From Singulisphaera sp. (lineage in GTDB: Bacteria; Planctomycetota; Planctomycetia; Isosphaerales; Isosphaeraceae), in contig DAIDJG010000119.1 of NCBI GenBank assembly GCA_027451445.1, positions 1 through 55,399 on the forward strand: DNA of 55,399 nt, in the 5' to 3' direction. Positions 53,462 through 55,399 of this stretch are shown piece by piece. The position numbers and the translations under genes were made by a program. Below the pieces are notes generated by a model. The model worked only from the letters and a program-made list of their open reading frames with translations, searched no databases and had not been told where the DNA came from. Each line of letters opens with the position of its first letter. The first letter of the stretch is position 1.

Positions 53462-54184
53462 ATGGCGGCCGAGACAAGTTGCCTGGAAGGCCATCGGCTC
53501 ACCCACTCTTTCCGGCAAGGGGAGAGTCGAACCACGGTGCTGCACGACGTCAGCCTGGCGTTGTGGCCCGGGGAAATGGTGCTCGTCATGGGGCCTTCCG
53601 GCAGCGGTAAATCCACGCTCCTCGCGCTGCTCTCGGGGCTCTTGCAGCCGGAAGAAGGGGAAGTTTTGATTTTCGGTGAAGAGCTGTGGCGGCTCCGCCC
53701 CGCCGCGCGAAAGGCGTTTCGCCAGCGCCATTTCGGTTTCATCTTCCAGGGTTACAACCTGTTCCCGGCCCTGACCGCTCGGGAGCAGCTCGAGATCGTG
53801 CTCCGCTGGGGCGAGGGTGTCCCGGCCGGTGAAGCGCGCACTCGTGCCGACGCGATACTCGATCTCCTCGGATTGGGAACGAAGAAAACCTTGCGGCCGG
53901 CTCAGCTCTCAGGCGGCGAAAAGCAGCGCGTGGCTATCGGCCGCGCACTCGTCAAACGCCCGACGGTTTGCTTCGCCGACGAGCCCACCAGCGCGCTCGA
54001 TTGGAAGCACGGCCAGCATGTCGTCGAGCTGCTCCGCGCGGCGGCAACAGCCGAAGGCGCGACGGTTTTCATCGTGTCGCACGATGCGCGCATCATTCCC
54101 TACGCGGATCGCGTGTTTCATCTCGAGGACGGTTACCTCGACAGCCACGATCTTGCCGCCTCGGCCGGAATGGGAACGCCATGA
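53462..54184 (+). CDS. ABC ATPase, DevA/LolD/MacB type
   Basis: The 240-residue ATPase powers the preceding DevC-like permease. Motifs: Walker A MGPSGSGKSTLLALLSG, Q-loop FIFQGYNLFPALTAREQLE, signature LSGGEKQRVAIGRALVKRP, Walker B TVCFADEPTSALDW and the H-loop VSHDARI. All catalytic residues are present and the length is normal. The ATG at 53462 has GAGG about 8 bases upstream, with the preceding stop codon overlapping that site. It begins 10 bases after the permease stop and overlaps the next gene by 4 bases (ATGA). Confidence 0.94.
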   Translation: MAAETSCLEGHRLTHSFRQGESRTTVLHDVSLALWPGEMVLVMGPSGSGKSTLLALLSGLLQPEEGEVLIFGEELWRLRPAARKAFRQRHFGFIFQGYNLFPALTAREQLEIVLRWGEGVPAGEARTRADAILDLLGLGTKKTLRPAQLSGGEKQRVAIGRALVKRPTVCFADEPTSALDWKHGQHVVELLRAAATAEGATVFIVSHDARIIPYADRVFHLEDGYLDSHDLAASAGMGTP

Positions 54185-55275
54185 AACGAATCGTCGCCTT
54201 GCTTGCCCTGTTCCTGATTGCCGTAGGCTTTCTCGCCCACCGCGCCCTCTCCTCCTCCAGGCCGCCGGGCGCGGCCCTCCTGCCGGCTGCCCGATCCGAA
54301 CGGCAGGCGTCGCCACCGCGACAGACCGACAAGCTCGTCGTCTGTTTCGGGTATGCCGATCTGGAAGGGGGCGTCACGGACCTCCATCCCAGTGAAGTGG
54401 GGCGCGTCGAGGCGATTCTCGTTCACGAAAACGAGTCAGTGTCTGCGGGCGATGTCTTGCTTCGGCTCGACGACAAGGCGGCTCGCTACAAGGTGGAGGA
54501 GGCGAAAGCCGTTCTCGACGAGGCCGTCGCCCGGCTCGCCAAGGCTGAGGAAGCCCCCGAGCAACACCGCCTGCGGATCGCCGAACAACAGGCCAAATGC
54601 AAGGCCGCCGAATTCCGGCTCGCCTCCGCCGAGCACACCCTGGCAAGCCGGCGCGCCCAGATGAAGGTCGAGTCCATCGGCCGCAAGCGCGACGACCCTG
54701 TAACCATCGAGGAAGTTGCCTCCACGGCGGAACGCATCAAAGAGTTTCAGGAAGTCGTGAATGAGGAGACAAACAAGCTCAAAGCGCTCCAGGCGCAGAA
54801 TCCTTCGGTGGACGTCGCACGAGTGCGAGCCGAGGTCGCGACCATGCGCGCCCGCCTGCGCGAGGCGGAACGGATTCTCGAGGAGCATGCTCTGCACGCG
54901 CCGCAGTCGGGTAAGGTATTGCGGATCTTCGTCAGTCCGGGAGAGCTGCTGACGACACCCCCCAAGCGGTCGGCCATTCAGTTCTGCCCCGATAAGCCGC
55001 GGATCATCCGCGCCGAGGTCGACCAGGCATTCGCCGCGGGCCTCGCCATCGGTCTGCCCGCCGTCATCAGTGACGACAGCAATGCCGAGGCAACGTGGCG
55101 TGGCCGCGTCACGCAGATCTCCGACTGGTACACCCAGCGCCGGCAGGTGGCCGACGAGCAGCTCCAACTCAAGGATGTCCGCACGCTCGAGTGCCTCATT
55201 GGGCTGGATGCGGACCAGCCGCCATTGCGTATCGGTCAGCGAGTGCGCATCACGATTACAACTGACTTTCCGTAG
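54181..55275 (+). CDS. Periplasmic adaptor (membrane fusion protein), DevB/HlyD type
   Basis: The 364-residue adaptor would link the inner-membrane ABC pump to an outer-membrane channel. It has an N-terminal membrane anchor (VALLALFLIAVGFLAHRAL), a first biotinyl-lipoyl-like half (VGRVEAILVHENESVSAGDVLLRLDD) and a long coiled-coil hairpin (~residues 100-240, with AKAVLDEAVARLAKAEEAPE and VARVRAEVATMRARLREAER). The second lipoyl half (HAPQSGKVLRIFVSPGELL) and a beta-barrel domain ending in RIGQRVRITITTDFP follow. The ATG at 54181 overlaps the ATPase stop. It is the last gene of the operon. No TolC-like gene lies in the window. Confidence 0.9.
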   Translation: MKRIVALLALFLIAVGFLAHRALSSSRPPGAALLPAARSERQASPPRQTDKLVVCFGYADLEGGVTDLHPSEVGRVEAILVHENESVSAGDVLLRLDDKAARYKVEEAKAVLDEAVARLAKAEEAPEQHRLRIAEQQAKCKAAEFRLASAEHTLASRRAQMKVESIGRKRDDPVTIEEVASTAERIKEFQEVVNEETNKLKALQAQNPSVDVARVRAEVATMRARLREAERILEEHALHAPQSGKVLRIFVSPGELLTTPPKRSAIQFCPDKPRIIRAEVDQAFAAGLAIGLPAVISDDSNAEATWRGRVTQISDWYTQRRQVADEQLQLKDVRTLECLIGLDADQPPLRIGQRVRITITTDFP

Positions 55276-55277
55276 GT

Positions 55278-55310
55278 GGCCGCGGCAATATCTCAGCATT
55301 AACCGCGGCC
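55278..55310. terminator. Terminator hairpin at the end of the lipopeptide operon
   Basis: GGCCGCGG (55278-55285) pairs perfectly with CCGCGGCC (55303-55310) over a 17-base loop, starting two bases after the last stop codon. It lies between the operon and a convergent frame entering from the right edge, so it may act in both directions. Confidence 0.55.
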
Positions 55311-55322
55311 CCCGGCAAGCGG

Positions 55323-55399
55323 CTAAGGCAGCCCATAGGTCCGGGGCTCCACGCGTAGGAGGCGAAGGATCGCGCGTTGGGCCTTCGTCAGTTTGGTTA
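55323..55399 (-). CDS. 3' end of a gene running off the right edge
   Basis: Only the last 24 codons are inside the window: TKLTKAQRAILRLLRVEPRT, then YGLP and a TAG stop. The basic amphipathic helix looks like a real protein C-terminus, perhaps of a transposase or DNA-binding protein, but the piece is too short to assign. It converges with the lipopeptide operon. Confidence 0.35.
   Translation of the reverse strand, partial: TKLTKAQRAILRLLRVEPRTYGLP

Overview
The window looks like chromosomal DNA of a GC-rich planctomycete (Isosphaeraceae/Gemmata-like). Three things point there: a DUF1559-type protein, two exported proteins with an LEPR-like N-terminal motif (LETRVVMS and LLEDRTVPS), and families common in that phylum (MPIHDW/DUF4058-like, DUF1572, DUF2752, short transthyretin-like lipoproteins). 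No rRNA, tRNA, CRISPR array or prophage was seen.

Left part, about 1-23,200: loosely packed accessory DNA with many small repeats and gene remnants. It holds a small acidic hypothetical protein; a membrane-protein remnant hit by a complete 895-bp IS5-family element (TTA target duplication); a helical hypothetical protein; a DinB-fold DUF1572 protein; an exported FKBP prolyl isomerase; a DUF2752 membrane protein with a lipoprotein; a DUF4058-like protein; Lon protease; an RbsA/RbsC-type sugar ABC ATPase and permease separated by a repeat element with 40-bp perfect inverted ends; a Tat-exported aldo/keto reductase with a cytochrome P450; a truncated esterase; a thioredoxin-fold protein; a lipoprotein gene fused by deletion to the 3' part of a DUF1559 gene; a TPR protein; a 42-residue membrane microprotein; an exported cyclase-family protein; and a large exported planctomycete protein.

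Right part, about 23,970-55,280: one tightly coupled eight-gene operon of about 31 kb for a lipopeptide. Order: fatty acyl-AMP ligase with acyl carrier domain (loading); a three-module NRPS; a second three-module NRPS with two embedded N-methyltransferases and an unusual C-terminal reductase-like domain; a cyclic-peptide ABC exporter; a type II thioesterase; and a DevC/DevA/DevB-like tripartite exporter. Binding-pocket residues read from the sequence give acyl - X - Ser - Ser - N-Me-Ser - Orn-like - N-Me-Gly. There is no thioesterase domain and no SDR-type reductase domain. Instead the last ~400 residues of the second NRPS share the layout of cyanobacterial acyl-ACP reductase, including a cysteine at the position of its catalytic Cys, which suggests reductive release as a peptide aldehyde.

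The two NRPS genes also carry four copies of one long palindromic repeat, all translated in the same frame, and a fifth unrelated perfect palindrome. All five lie in A-domain linkers. Three serine A domains are near-identical at the DNA level, so the assembly line seems to have grown by module duplication.
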